64,000 bases of DNA from Rhodopseudomonas palustris (GTDB lineage Bacteria > Pseudomonadota > Alphaproteobacteria > Rhizobiales > Xanthobacteraceae), in NCBI RefSeq assembly GCF_003226555.1, contig NZ_QKQS01000023.1, positions 1,394,702 to 1,458,701 on the forward strand, given 5' to 3'. The notes below the pieces were generated by a model. The model searched no databases and had not been told where the DNA came from. It saw only the letters and a list, made by a program, of their open reading frames with translations. Of this stretch, positions 17,357 to 27,005 are shown piece after piece. The translations under genes were made by a program, and so were the position numbers. Numbering within the stretch: the first letter of the stretch is position 1; every line of letters begins with the position of its first letter.

Positions 17357-18793
17357 ATGTCCGATATCGCCGTGGCGGAGCTGCCACCGGTCGCGCAAGC
17401 CGCGCCGGCCCCGCCCGCGCCGACACCTCCACCTCCGAGGAATCCGCTGCTCGACGACGGCATCCTGCGGACGCTGCTGCGGCTGTCCTGGCCGAACGTC
17501 GTGGCTCTGACCGCCGGGACCTGCGTGGCCGTCGCCGAGACCTCCTATATCGGCCGGCTCGGCACCGAGGCGCTGGCCGCGATGGCGCTGGTGTTTCCGT
17601 TCGTGATCCTGACCATGACGATGTCCGGCGGCGCGATGGGCGGCGGCGTCGCCTCGGCGATCGCGCGGGCGCTCGGCTCCGGCGACGACGACCGTGCCGC
17701 GGCGCTGGCGATGCACGCGCTGCTGATCGGGCTGTGCTTCGGGCTGGTGTTCACGGTCGGAATGCTGGCGTTCGGCGAGCGGGCGCTGGCGCTGCTCGGC
17801 GGTCGCGGCGCGGTGCTGAGCCAAGCGGCCGGCTACGTTCACATCTTCTTCGCCGGCGCGGTGGTGCCGTGGCTGATGAACACGTTCGCGGCGATCCTGC
17901 GCGGCACCGGCAATATGAAGCTGCCGTCGCTGATGATCCTCAGCGCGGCGATGCTGCAGATCGTGCTCGGCGGTGTGCTCGGCCTCGGCTTCGGGCCGGT
18001 TCCGCGGTTCGGCATGCCAGGCGTCGCTGCCGGCACATTGATCGCGTTTACGATCGGCGCCTCGGTGATGGCCTGGGTGATCTTCTCCGGCCGCGCCGGC
18101 GTGAAGCCGCGGCTGGCGGGCTTGCGGATCGAGCGTGGAATGTTTTTCGACATTCTCAAAGTGGGCGCCGTGTCGTGCTTCTCGCCGCTGCAATCGGTGC
18201 TGACCATCACGATCTTCACCCACATGCTGGCGCATTTCGGCACCGCAGTGTTGGCCGGCTACGGTATCGGCGGCCGGCTCGAATTCATGCTCACGTCGAT
18301 CGCATTCGCGGTCGGGATCGCCTCGGTGCCGATGATCGGCATGGCGATCGGCGCCGGCCGGGTGAAGCGCGCGCGGCAGATTGCCTGGGTCGCCGGGCTG
18401 GTGTCGTTCGTGTTCGTCGGCGTGGTCGGCACAGGAATCGCGATCTTCCCGTATCTCTGGATCGATCTGTTCACCGACGATGCCGCGGTGCGGCTCGCCG
18501 GCGAACAGTATCTGCGCGCCGCCGGGCCGATGTACGCCTTCATCGGGCTGGCGATCTCGATGTATTTTTCGGCGCAGGGAGCCGCCCGGGTGCTCGGTCC
18601 GGTCCTGGCTCAGACCGGGCGGCTGCTGTTTGTCAGCATCGGCGGCTGGCTGCTGATCCAGCACCATGGCAGCGCCGGCAGCTTCTATCTGCTGGCGGCC
18701 GGCTCGATGGTGTTGCTCGGTGTGACGTCAGCGTTGAGCGTGCTGGTGACGCGCTGGGGGCCCAAGCCGGCAGCCGTGCCGATCATCGTCTAA
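17357..18793 (+). CDS. MATE family multidrug/toxin efflux transporter
   Basis: The 478-aa protein has a proline-rich cytosolic N terminus of about 35 residues and then twelve hydrophobic helices in two bundles of six, the MATE plan. The N-lobe start shows LRLSWPNVVALTAGT and A-E-T-S-Y-I-G-R-L-G-T-E-A-L-A-A, and the second lobe FFDILKVGAVSCFSPLQSV. Substrates cannot be read from sequence. A G-rich Shine-Dalgarno precedes the ATG. It converges on the methyltransferase gene, whose stop overlaps its own by 4 bases. Confidence 0.92.
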   Translation: MSDIAVAELPPVAQAAPAPPAPTPPPPRNPLLDDGILRTLLRLSWPNVVALTAGTCVAVAETSYIGRLGTEALAAMALVFPFVILTMTMSGGAMGGGVASAIARALGSGDDDRAAALAMHALLIGLCFGLVFTVGMLAFGERALALLGGRGAVLSQAAGYVHIFFAGAVVPWLMNTFAAILRGTGNMKLPSLMILSAAMLQIVLGGVLGLGFGPVPRFGMPGVAAGTLIAFTIGASVMAWVIFSGRAGVKPRLAGLRIERGMFFDILKVGAVSCFSPLQSVLTITIFTHMLAHFGTAVLAGYGIGGRLEFMLTSIAFAVGIASVPMIGMAIGAGRVKRARQIAWVAGLVSFVFVGVVGTGIAIFPYLWIDLFTDDAAVRLAGEQYLRAAGPMYAFIGLAISMYFSAQGAARVLGPVLAQTGRLLFVSIGGWLLIQHHGSAGSFYLLAAGSMVLLGVTSALSVLVTRWGPKPAAVPIIV

Positions 18794-19368
18794 CGGTCGG
18801 CTTGCCGCGGGGCGAACGGCAGCAGCACGTCGAACAGGGTCGGACCACTGCTCGCCAATGCGCCTTCGAGCGACAGCAGGCGGCGCCGGGTGATGACACC
18901 GCCATTGGCGCAAATGCCGCTGGTGTCGCCTGCGGCAGCCAGGACGCGATGGCAAGGCACGATCAGGGCGAACGGATTGCGGCGGATTGCCTGGCCGACC
19001 GCGTGCACCGCGCCGGACGCGCGGAGCTGCTTGGCGATGTCGGCAAAAGTCGCAGTCTCACCGCGCGGGATTGCGCGGACCGCCTGATAGACCCTGCAGT
19101 CGAATGCCGGGATGCCGCCGAGATCGAGGCCGACGTCTGAGAAATCCCACGGTTCGCCGGATAATGTCGCGGCAACGCCGTCGATGACCGGCTGAATCCA
19201 GGCCGTGGGTCCCGTTTCCCGGGCGTCGGGGCACAGCCGCAGCAGCCTGCGGCGGGTGTCGAGCTCGCGGCTTTCGGCAAGCTGCACCGCGAGCACGCCT
19301 TCGACGTCCCATGCGATCCCGCATCGGCCCATCATGGTGTCGAAGATCGTGTAGGCAGCCCCCGCCAT
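18790..19368 (-). CDS. ogt: Methylated-DNA-[protein]-cysteine S-methyltransferase
   Basis: The 192-aa suicide repair enzyme removes alkyl groups from O6-alkylguanine. The acceptor cysteine lies in the IVPCHRVLAAAGDTSG block (about residue 146), followed by the helix-closing segment G-G-V-I-T-R-R-R-L-L. The winged-helix DNA-binding part precedes it (R-G-E-T-A-T-F-A-D-I-A). The ATG at 19368 is chosen over one at 19398 because the family usually begins close to the A-Y-T-I-F-D-T segment. It converges on the MATE gene. A CtrA-like box lies about 43 bp upstream. Confidence 0.92.
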   Translation of the reverse strand: MAGAAYTIFDTMMGRCGIAWDVEGVLAVQLAESRELDTRRRLLRLCPDARETGPTAWIQPVIDGVAATLSGEPWDFSDVGLDLGGIPAFDCRVYQAVRAIPRGETATFADIAKQLRASGAVHAVGQAIRRNPFALIVPCHRVLAAAGDTSGICANGGVITRRRLLSLEGALASSGPTLFDVLLPFAPRQADR

Positions 19369-19410
19369 AGGTGGACTATAGCAAGCCGCTCGCAACACGC
19401 ATCCACAAAG

Positions 19411-19426
19411 TTAACGGATCGTTAAC
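19411..19426. promoter_or_regulatory. CtrA-like box (TTAA-N7-TTAAC)
   Basis: TTAA (19411-19414), seven bases and TTAAC (19422-19426) match the consensus of the cell-cycle regulator CtrA. GTTAAC is itself palindromic, and it occurs twice here, so other factors are possible. It sits 43 bp upstream of the ogt-like gene and 72 bp from tRNA-Gly. Confidence 0.4.
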
Positions 19427-19497
19427 GCCCATGGAGGGCAGAAGTCATGCTGCAGCGCAGTTCGCGTCGCGATCGATCGGCTGCCGCGCTGCGCGAC

Positions 19498-19571
19498 TGG
19501 AGCGGGCGAAGGGAATCGAACCCTCGTATGCAGCTTGGGAAGCTGCCGTTCTACCATTGAACTACGCCCGC
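19498..19571 (-). tRNA. tRNA-Gly (anticodon CCC)
   Basis: A full 74-base cloverleaf with an encoded CCA end reads on the minus strand. The acceptor stem GCGGGCG pairs with CGCCCGC, the anticodon loop is TTCCCAA, and the T loop is GGTTCGATTCC. No intron or extra arm is present. It lies between the ogt-like gene and the CAP-domain gene. Confidence 0.97.
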
Positions 19572-19685
19572 GCCGGGTCGCGGCTTTCGCCGGACAGTTA
19601 TTGATCTAGCCGAGACTGTCCGTCCCGCCAAGGCCTATCGGTGCCGCGGGAGGAACGAAGCCTATCCGGCTGGATTGGTCCGGCG

Positions 19686-20675
19686 ATGCTCGATCCGATC
19701 CGCGCTCAATTGTGTCGTGTCTGTTCCGCTTCCGCTGGCGGCTGGCTGGCGCTCGCAGCCGTTGCGGCGACGCTGATCGCCGCACCCGCTTCGGCCGAAG
19801 CTCCGGAAGATATCGACCAGCTCCGGCAGCGCGCGCTCGAACTCGTCAACGCCGCCCGCCAGCAGCATGGGCTGTCGCCGCTGCAGCTTGGTGAAGCGCT
19901 GAACGACGCGGCGCAGCGTCACGCCGACGACATGTTCAAGCGCAACTACTACTCGCACAACTCGCCGGAGGGCAACGACGTCCAGGACCGTTACATCGCG
20001 GCGGGCGGCAGCCGCTGGCGGCTGGTGGCGGAGAATATCGCCCGTTGTGCCGGCTGTCGGCCGCCGGCGACCACCGGCACCGTCGAGCAGCTTCAGCAAG
20101 GCTGGATGAACAGCCCACACCATCGCGAGAACATCTTGCGCGAGGGACTGGATCGTTTTGGCTACGGTCTCGTCGACGACGGGGAGCAGGGCCTGTACGG
20201 CGTTCAGACATTTGCGGGTGCAGGCACGCCGCGCGGCTCGAGTCCGGACGACAAGCCGCAGGTGCTCGCCGAGGATCAAGTGCTGCCGCGCATGACCGAT
20301 CTGATCAACCGCGCACGCAAGGCGAAAGGAGCCGGGCCGCTACAGCCGAGCCGCGCGCTGACCGAGGTTGCGACCGCCATGATGCCGCCGGAGAGCTCCG
20401 ATGGCATCGAGCTGAAGGACGGCGATGCGTTCCAGAACCTGCCGGCCGATCAACGGCGCAGCTTTCGATCGATCGGCGTGATTGCAGAGGCCTGCGGCGG
20501 GTGCGGCGCCGAGGCGACGGCTGCGGATCTACGGGCGTTTCGGCGGCAGTGGCTCGACAATCCGCAATATCAGCAGCGTCTGCTCGATCCCGAGCTCACC
20601 TATCTCGGTTTTGCCCTGCAGGTCGATGGCCGCGGCCGTAAGGTTGCGCTGGCGGTGCTTGGCAAGCATCGTTGA
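19686..20675 (+). CDS. Secreted CAP-domain (SCP/PR-1-like) protein
   Basis: The 329-aa product begins with a signal peptide ending near PASA-E. One CAP domain follows, with LELVNAARQQHGLSPLQLGEALNDAAQRHADDM and the hallmark N-Y-Y-S-H-N-S-P-E-G, A-E-N-I-A and W-M-N-S-P-H-H-R-E-N-I-L motifs. The C-terminal 120 residues look like a second, degenerate copy, with L-I-N-R-A-R near the start and W-L-D-N-P-Q-Y-Q-Q-R-L-L in place of the W-x-x-S-P-x-H motif. The function of bacterial CAP proteins is mostly unknown. The ATG is preferred over an upstream GTG at 19641 because the signal peptide begins there. Confidence 0.85.
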   Translation: MLDPIRAQLCRVCSASAGGWLALAAVAATLIAAPASAEAPEDIDQLRQRALELVNAARQQHGLSPLQLGEALNDAAQRHADDMFKRNYYSHNSPEGNDVQDRYIAAGGSRWRLVAENIARCAGCRPPATTGTVEQLQQGWMNSPHHRENILREGLDRFGYGLVDDGEQGLYGVQTFAGAGTPRGSSPDDKPQVLAEDQVLPRMTDLINRARKAKGAGPLQPSRALTEVATAMMPPESSDGIELKDGDAFQNLPADQRRSFRSIGVIAEACGGCGAEATAADLRAFRRQWLDNPQYQQRLLDPELTYLGFALQVDGRGRKVALAVLGKHR

Positions 20676-20814
20676 AGGATCTCGGTTCTCGTCAGCCGCC
20701 CTGCATCCGGCGCAATTCTGATGATCGGAGGTGGCTGCGGTTGATCGGCGTCAACGCCACGCCCCCTGATCGGCGCGAAGCTCGGTTACTGCTCCATTGC
20801 AGGGGGATACGGCT

Positions 20815-20964
20815 ATGACGAGCACCATGATGACGTTCGACATCCTGCTGTTGGCTGCGGCCGCGGCGTCGACGGTGCTGATCCTGTTCGGCGTAGTAAT
20901 CGCGAGTGGTCACGAAGGTGAGCATCACCACGCCAAAGTCCGCGCGGTGTCGCACCACGACTGA
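20815..20964 (+). CDS. Small single-span membrane protein, 49 aa
   Basis: This short gene has GGGGGA 8 bases before the ATG. The product has one hydrophobic helix (about residues 9-31) followed by a histidine-rich tail containing H-E-G-E-H-H-H and ending S-H-H-D. The histidine cluster could bind metal, but there is no family match I can name. It is below normal gene-finder limits and rests on its Shine-Dalgarno and membrane-protein composition. Confidence 0.45.
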   Translation: MTSTMMTFDILLLAAAAASTVLILFGVVIASGHEGEHHHAKVRAVSHHD

Positions 20965-20990
20965 TCGTGTGGTCGAGTTCGCGGCCGGTA

Positions 20991-21497
20991 TCAGGGTTTT
21001 CCGGCCGCGTTGCTCAAGTCGTGCTTGATTGTCTCGAGCAGCGAAATCAGCACGTCGGTGCGCGCAGGTACGCTATTGCGTGCAGGTGCGTCATTACGTG
21101 CAGGTGCGTCGACCGCGCCGAGTAGAGGCCGGGGCTTTTCTGTGTCGACGGCGAGGGACGGTGAAGTGAGCGGCATGCGGGGCGCTTGCAGCGAAGCGCT
21201 GCCGGAAGAAGCGCTGCCGGAAAGAGGCTTGCTGTTCGTTGCCGATGGGGCCGGTTGTCTCAGTAAAGCACGGGCCCTGATCGGAGACTTTGCCGGCCGG
21301 GCAGGCGGTGCGGGCGCATCATTTGTCCGCCGCCGTGATGGCTGGGGCATCTGCTCGGCCGTCGCGAACGGCGCAGTGCCTTCCGCCGGGGTGACGAAAT
21401 CGCCGTACAACACGTCGCCGTTCCGGCCCATCCACCACAGTACGGCGCCATACACTACTACGACACCGACAAAACCGATCAGGCTGAGCTCCAGCAT
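20991..21497 (-). CDS. Membrane-anchored low-complexity protein, 168 aa
   Basis: The N terminus is one transmembrane helix (residues 5-23, ending in two tryptophans). The rest is a proline/alanine/serine-rich linker with two internal repeats, G-S-A-S-S-G-S-A-S and a threefold P-A-R-N-D type hexapeptide, then a short amphipathic end I-S-L-L-E-T-I-K-H-D-L-S. I do not recognise a family. It could be a scaffold tethered to the inner membrane. It lies tail-to-tail with the 49-aa protein gene. Confidence 0.6.
   Translation of the reverse strand: MLELSLIGFVGVVVVYGAVLWWMGRNGDVLYGDFVTPAEGTAPFATAEQMPQPSRRRTNDAPAPPARPAKSPIRARALLRQPAPSATNSKPLSGSASSGSASLQAPRMPLTSPSLAVDTEKPRPLLGAVDAPARNDAPARNSVPARTDVLISLLETIKHDLSNAAGKP
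21061..21114. repeat. 18-bp tandem repeat, three copies, in frame
   Basis: Three 18-base units (21061-21078, 21079-21096, 21097-21114) share the core CGTGCAGGTGCGTC. They encode hexapeptide repeats of the P-A-R-N-D-A type in the minus-strand 168-aa protein. A separate 15-base unit is repeated twice near 21193-21222. Copy number may vary between strains. Confidence 0.8.
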
Positions 21498-21719
21498 CAG
21501 GTTTGCTCCGTGCGAGCAGACTTGGCTGAGTGGACCACCTGGACTGTCGAGCGGAATCTATGCGCGCTGTTGCCTGCGCACGCTGGCGCTGTAACTTGGA
21601 CGCTGAGCTCGGCGCACGGCGATCGCATGGTTACTCCCGGAACTAATCGATTGATTCCGGAACCGGCAGAGCGGTGCAAGCTATTTCTAGCTCAATTCAA
21701 GATTGCCGCAGCGCAAAAT

Positions 21720-21751
21720 GAAGGCGCCGAGCAATGCCCGGCGCCTTTGTT
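21720..21751 (-). terminator. Intrinsic terminator of the WSSL-repeat gene
   Basis: AGGCGCCG (21722-21729) pairs with CGGCGCCT (21739-21746) around a 9-base loop. On the minus strand it is followed by TCATTTT. It lies 30 bp beyond the stop of the gene at 21778. Confidence 0.65.
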
Positions 21752-21777
21752 GTCGCAAAAATGATGGCAACCGCCGA

Positions 21778-22311
21778 CTAGTGACCGGCCAGCACCGGCA
21801 AGCCGAGCATCGAGGAGAACGGGGCCGGGCTGTTGATGAGCTGGGCCGAGGCCTTCTGATTGCTGGCGAGCGACGACCAGGCATCCTGGTTCTTGGTCAA
21901 GGACGACCACGGCTTCTGGCTCGACGCCAGCGACGACCAGGGCTTCTGCGACGCCGACAGCAACGGGCCGAACATCGACGACAAGAAGAAGTTCGGGCTG
22001 GTCAGCTCGGGGAAGATCCCGCCGAGGGTGGTACGGGACTCGGTCAGCCGCGGCGCGCCGGTCAAGCGGGTCGACGAATCCACCAGCGAGGCGCTGCTGC
22101 CGTGATGGCCGGATACGTCGCGGATCGCGCCGTGGCGGTTGAGGATCGCGTCCGCTTGGCCACCCTTGCCGAACGGCGGGTCGACCGTCACCACGGTGCC
22201 GTTCTTGTCGCTGGAGACGATCTGGGCGTTGCTGAACGAGGCGGCCTTCAGCTCCGCGACGGCCGCCTGCGCCTTAGCTGCGTCCTGGTACAGTTTGATG
22301 ATCTGCGTCAT
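21778..22311 (-). CDS. Protein with N-terminal YflT-like part and four WSSL decapeptide repeats
   Basis: The 177-aa protein begins MTQIIKLYQDAAKAQAAVAEL, like the start of general-stress YflT/DUF-type domains that open with a short beta strand and helix. The beta-rich part spans residues 29-45. From residue 119 to 158 there are four 10-residue units on the pattern A-S-x-Q-K-P-W-S-S-L, the last degenerate. No signal peptide or membrane helix is seen. The gene stands alone with its own terminator. Its function is unknown; the repeats suggest a binding or assembly surface. Confidence 0.7.
   Translation of the reverse strand: MTQIIKLYQDAAKAQAAVAELKAASFSNAQIVSSDKNGTVVTVDPPFGKGGQADAILNRHGAIRDVSGHHGSSASLVDSSTRLTGAPRLTESRTTLGGIFPELTSPNFFLSSMFGPLLSASQKPWSSLASSQKPWSSLTKNQDAWSSLASNQKASAQLINSPAPFSSMLGLPVLAGH
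21838..21957. repeat. Four in-frame 30-bp units coding W-S-S-L repeats
   Basis: These units encode residues 119-158 of the 177-aa protein. The first two are nearly identical at the protein level (S-x-S-Q-K-P-W-S-S-L), the third has Q-D-A-W-S-S-L, and the fourth has decayed to Q-K-A-S-A-Q-L. On the plus strand the common core is GCGACGACCAGG. Confidence 0.8.
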
Positions 22312-22763
22312 TCCTACCTTCCTCTATAGCCAAGTATTAGCGCGAATTTCAGTCTTTGACCGACAATTCCCAACAATCGAAACCGGTTCCCAGCTTGGCA
22401 TAATTTTGCAGCGCGGCAAGTCGTTTCAAGTATCAGGTTACCGGCAGCATCGCGCCGCAGCAGAACCTGCTCGTTTGCAGTAAATAATCACTTGCGATCA
22501 AGACAGTTCATTGGTCTTCGCCCGATTCATCGGTTCACGAATGCGTTGATCGGTAGCAGGGTATGTGTCGCAAGACGGGCAGGGGCCGCGGTGAGCCGCG
22601 AAGCGTTTGGAGGCCGCACGGACTATTCAAGCCGCCCGCCGCACAACCCCACCGTTTCACGCCGTTGACGCGTCAGCGTGCCACGACGGCAGCCACCGAT
22701 TCGACAGCGCCCGGAACAAAGCGGCGCCCTGTCGCGTCTGAGACCGACACGGGAGACAGGTGA
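22312..22763. other. Intergenic region before the alpha-glucosidase
   Basis: These 452 bp between divergent genes hold no convincing gene or RNA. On the plus strand GGAAC at 22713-22717 and CGTC at 22735-22738, 17 bases apart, are one base off the sigma-EcfG pattern and lie 26 bp before the glucosidase start. Nothing else stands out. Confidence 0.4.
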
Positions 22764-24380
<1,617 letters not shown>

Positions 24381-24418
24381 CCGGCTGAGCAGCGCCCGAC
24401 CTCGTCCGACAGTTTCTC

Positions 24419-24502
24419 CGTCATTGCGAGCGAAGCAAGACAATCCAGGGCTTCGCGCACTGAAGCGTTGGATTGTTTGGTCGGCTTCGCCTCGCAATGA
24501 CG
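24419..24502. repeat. Dispersed palindromic repeat, copy 1
   Basis: The outer arms CGTCATTGCGAG and CTCGCAATGACG are exact complements, and the inner parts (GCGAAGC...CAATCCA and TGGATTG...GGCTTCGC) also pair. It fills the gap between the convergent glucosidase and trehalose-synthase-like genes and probably forms a long hairpin. Other copies lie at 26244, 43756 and 47853. Confidence 0.85.
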
Positions 24503-24523
24503 ATCGGAGAGACCACCTTTGGT

Positions 24524-26209
24524 TCAGGTCTTTGAGCGTCCGCCGCCATCGACCTCGGTGCGGCGGAGCAGATAATCGAGGCCGCCGACCCGGAACCAGC
24601 GATAGCCGTAGCCCTCGATCAGCAACTTGTGCCGGCCGCGCGCAGCATGACTGTGATTGTCGCCGAGCAGATCGATCAAGGTGTCGCCGGCATCGTCGGG
24701 TAATCCCACTGCGAATGACACCTCGCGCGGCTGCTCGTCGAGATTGTGCACGAACAGCACCGAATTGTTTCGCCAGTCATAGCGGAGGATCAGGACGGCG
24801 GGATCGCGCGCGGCGATCACCTTGAAGTCGCCCCAGCCGATCTCCGGCACTTCTTTGCGCATCCGGATGATTCGCTCGGTCCAGTTCAGCATCGAACCGG
24901 GATCGCGGCGCTGCTGGGCGACGTTGACGTGCTCGAAACCGTAGGCGCCGTGATCGATCACCGGGATCTCCGGCTTGTCGCTCCCGGTGAAGCCACCGTG
25001 CGGCTCGGTCGACCATTGCATCGGCGTTCGCGCGCAGCGGCGCTCCGGCAGCGACAGGTCGTCGCCCATCGCGATCTCGTCGCCGTAGCGGATCACTGGT
25101 GTGCCCGGCAGCGTCATCATCAGGCTGTAGGCGAGCTCAAGCCGTCGCTGGTCGCCGCCGAGCATCGGCGCCAGCCGCCGCCGGATGCCACGGTCGTAGA
25201 GCTGCATATTCTTGTCCGGACCGAATCTCTCGAACACCGTCTGACGTTGCGACTTGGTCAGCCGTCCGAGATCCAGCTCGTCGTGGTTGCGCAGGAATAG
25301 CCCCCATTGCGCGGTTGCCGGGCGCGGCTTGGTGTCGGTGAGCGCTTTCGCCAGCGGGCCTGTGTCGGCGGCGGCGAGGGCGTAAAATAGATGCTGGTTC
25401 ACATGGAAGTTGAACATCATGTGCATGCGTTCGCCGTCGTCACCGAAATAGTGCAGATCGTCTTCGGGTCGGACGTTGGCTTCGGCCAGGATGATGGCGT
25501 CGCCTTTGCGCCATTGCAGGAATTCCCGGAAGGTCCGCAGCATGTCGAATTGCTCGACCGGCTTCTTGGCCTTCGGGCCCTTGGTGGCAATCACGAACGG
25601 CACCGCGTCCATCCGGAAGCCGGAGACACCGAGCTGAATCCAGAACCCCATGATCTTCAGGATCTCTTCCTGCACATAGGGATTGGCAGTGTTAAGGTCG
25701 GGCTGAAAATCGTAGAACCGGTGGAAGTACCAAGCCTTGGCCTGCTTATCGTGAGTCCAGGTGGTCTTCTGCACGCCCGGAAACACCATGCCCTGGTCGG
25801 CGTGTGCGGGCTTCTTGTCCGACCACACGTACCAGTCGCGATAAGGCGAGTTCGGATCGGTGCGGGCCTGCTTGAACCAGGGGTGCTGGTCGGAAGTGTG
25901 ATTGACCACGAGGTCGATGATCACCCGCATGCCGCGCTGCTTGCACCCGTGGGTGAATTCGACGAAGTCGCCGAGCGTGCCATAGCGCGGATCGACGCCG
26001 TAATAGTCGGAGATGTCGTAGCCGTCGTCGCGATAGGGCGACGGCTGGAACGGCATCAGCCAGATCGCGGTGACTCCGAGCCCGTGCAGATAATCCAGCC
26101 GCCGCGTCAGGCCTTTGAAGTCACCGATTCCATCCCCATTGGCGTCCATATAGGTCGCCACCGAGAGGCAGTAGATCACGCCGTTTTTGTACCAGAGGTC
26201 GTCGATCAT
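24524..26209 (-). CDS. GH13 trehalose synthase-like (TreS) protein
   Basis: The 561-aa protein begins W-Y-K-N-G-V-I-Y-C-L-S-V-A-T-Y-M-D and has the TreS/alpha-amylase barrel: DLVVNHTSDQHPWF, nucleophile in GFRMDAVPFV (about residue 207), acid/base glutamate in AIILAEANV, and L-R-N-H-D-E-L-D-L. The D-E-L motif after NHD is usual in trehalose synthases, which interconvert maltose and trehalose. The C-terminal maltokinase domain found in some TreS fusions is absent. It converges on the alpha-glucosidase. Sucrose- or trehalose-active relatives cannot be excluded. Confidence 0.82.
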   Translation of the reverse strand: MIDDLWYKNGVIYCLSVATYMDANGDGIGDFKGLTRRLDYLHGLGVTAIWLMPFQPSPYRDDGYDISDYYGVDPRYGTLGDFVEFTHGCKQRGMRVIIDLVVNHTSDQHPWFKQARTDPNSPYRDWYVWSDKKPAHADQGMVFPGVQKTTWTHDKQAKAWYFHRFYDFQPDLNTANPYVQEEILKIMGFWIQLGVSGFRMDAVPFVIATKGPKAKKPVEQFDMLRTFREFLQWRKGDAIILAEANVRPEDDLHYFGDDGERMHMMFNFHVNQHLFYALAAADTGPLAKALTDTKPRPATAQWGLFLRNHDELDLGRLTKSQRQTVFERFGPDKNMQLYDRGIRRRLAPMLGGDQRRLELAYSLMMTLPGTPVIRYGDEIAMGDDLSLPERRCARTPMQWSTEPHGGFTGSDKPEIPVIDHGAYGFEHVNVAQQRRDPGSMLNWTERIIRMRKEVPEIGWGDFKVIAARDPAVLILRYDWRNNSVLFVHNLDEQPREVSFAVGLPDDAGDTLIDLLGDNHSHAARGRHKLLIEGYGYRWFRVGGLDYLLRRTEVDGGGRSKT

Positions 26210-26243
26210 AGGGGCTCGGCGGCTTGGGAGGAGGCGGAGGGCA

Positions 26244-26331
26244 TGTCATTGCAAGGAGCGAAAGCGACGAGGCAATCCAGCACGCTCGCGTACAGCGCGT
26301 TTGGATTGCTTCGCTCCGCTCGCAACGACGG
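26244..26331. repeat. Dispersed palindromic repeat, copy 2
   Basis: This is the same family as the element at 24419, with arms GTCATTGCAAGGAGCG and CGCTCGCAACGAC around CAATCCA...TGGATTG. It has more mismatches than the other copies. It lies between the trehalose-synthase-like and PRC-barrel genes. Confidence 0.75.
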
Positions 26332-26351
26332 ACAGGCTGACGTCGTTGCAA

Positions 26352-26705
26352 TCAGGTCAGGGCGACGCCGTAGTAATCGTCGACCTCGCGGGCGCCTCGC
26401 CAGTCCCATTCGGAGCCGCGGCCGTATTTCGGCGCGCGCTCGAGCTGATCCACCGTGACCATCACCTGATAGCCCCCCAGATCGACATTGTACTTCAGCG
26501 CGGGCCAGGGCAGTGGATAATGGTCGTCGCCGATGCCGAGGAAGCCGCCGAACGACAGCACCGCGTAGGACACCCGGCCGCTGACCTTCTCGATCATCAC
26601 GCGCTCGATCGAACCGATCTTTTCGCCGTCCGGCCCGTACACCGCGGTTCCCTGCACCTTGTCGCTGCCGATCAGCTTGAGGGTTTCGTTGGCTTCTGGG
26701 TTCAT
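26352..26705 (-). CDS. PRC-barrel domain protein
   Basis: The 117-aa protein contains one PRC-barrel domain (about residues 9-80), with the opening L-I-G-S-D-K-V-Q-G-T-A-V-Y, G-x-K-I-G-S-I-E-R-V-M-I and a following V-S-Y-A-V-L-S-F-G-G-F-L. The domain was named from photosynthetic reaction centre H subunit and RimM. Stand-alone versions in Rhizobiales are common stress-induced proteins of unknown role. GGGAGA precedes the ATG, and a sigma-EcfG type promoter lies 26 bp upstream, which supports a general-stress assignment. Confidence 0.88.
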   Translation of the reverse strand: MNPEANETLKLIGSDKVQGTAVYGPDGEKIGSIERVMIEKVSGRVSYAVLSFGGFLGIGDDHYPLPWPALKYNVDLGGYQVMVTVDQLERAPKYGRGSEWDWRGAREVDDYYGVALT

Positions 26706-26730
26706 GCTGGTCTCCCTGTGAAGCAAAACC

Positions 26731-26755
26731 AACGAGCGGATCGGAAACCTGTTCC
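26731..26755 (-). promoter_or_regulatory. Sigma-EcfG (general stress) promoter of the PRC-barrel gene
   Basis: On the minus strand GGAAC (26751-26755) and CGTT (26731-26734) are separated by exactly 16 bases, matching the alphaproteobacterial EcfG consensus GGAAC-N16/17-CGTT. The -10 element ends 26 bp before the PRC-barrel start codon. Confidence 0.7.
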
Positions 26756-26826
26756 GTGTCCGAGCCCGCGTCATCGCCTCTTCACAAACGGCAGAATCGT
26801 ACTTATCCTCTCTTCATCGGAAACAA

Positions 26827-26843
26827 CGAAAGGAGGTGGTCCA
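26827..26843 (+). promoter_or_regulatory. Extended Shine-Dalgarno of the rreB-like gene
   Basis: The run CGAAAGGAGGTGGTCCA is complementary, with one G-U pair, to almost the whole 3' tail of alphaproteobacterial 16S rRNA (GGATCACCTCCTTTC). Ordinary sites use 4-7 bases. The inner GAGGTG can also pair with CACCTC (26864-26869) inside the short reading frame. Confidence 0.8.
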
Positions 26844-26888
26844 GTGTCTCACTCGAAACGCTGTCACCTCGCTGGGGACGCCCGCTGA
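26844..26888 (+). CDS. rreB: RreB-like 14-aa peptide gene
   Basis: A 14-codon frame starts with GTG and encodes M-S-H-S-K-R-C-H-L-A-G-D-A-R. Three features match rreB, a small mRNA gene described in Bradyrhizobium and conserved in Bradyrhizobiaceae: a 14-residue product, a GTG start, and a Shine-Dalgarno of about 17 bases. In that system translation is weak and the ribosome controls mRNA stability. A strong terminator follows at 27006-27048, so the transcript would be about 200 bases. Identity rests on these features, not on an alignment. Confidence 0.75.
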   Translation: MSHSKRCHLAGDAR

Positions 26889-27005
26889 GGTTGGCTGACT
26901 GAGCATCGTTGCGGCGGGCACGAGACCCGCTCGCCGGAAGTGATGCATAGGCAGTGAGCCGCTCGGCCGAGGCGTCTCGCAGCGCCTGGGAACCAGCGAG
27001 TTACG

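Noticed and set aside
22713..22738. EcfG promoter before the alpha-glucosidase
   Set aside because: The -10 part is CGTC and not CGTT, so it is noted but not called as a promoter.
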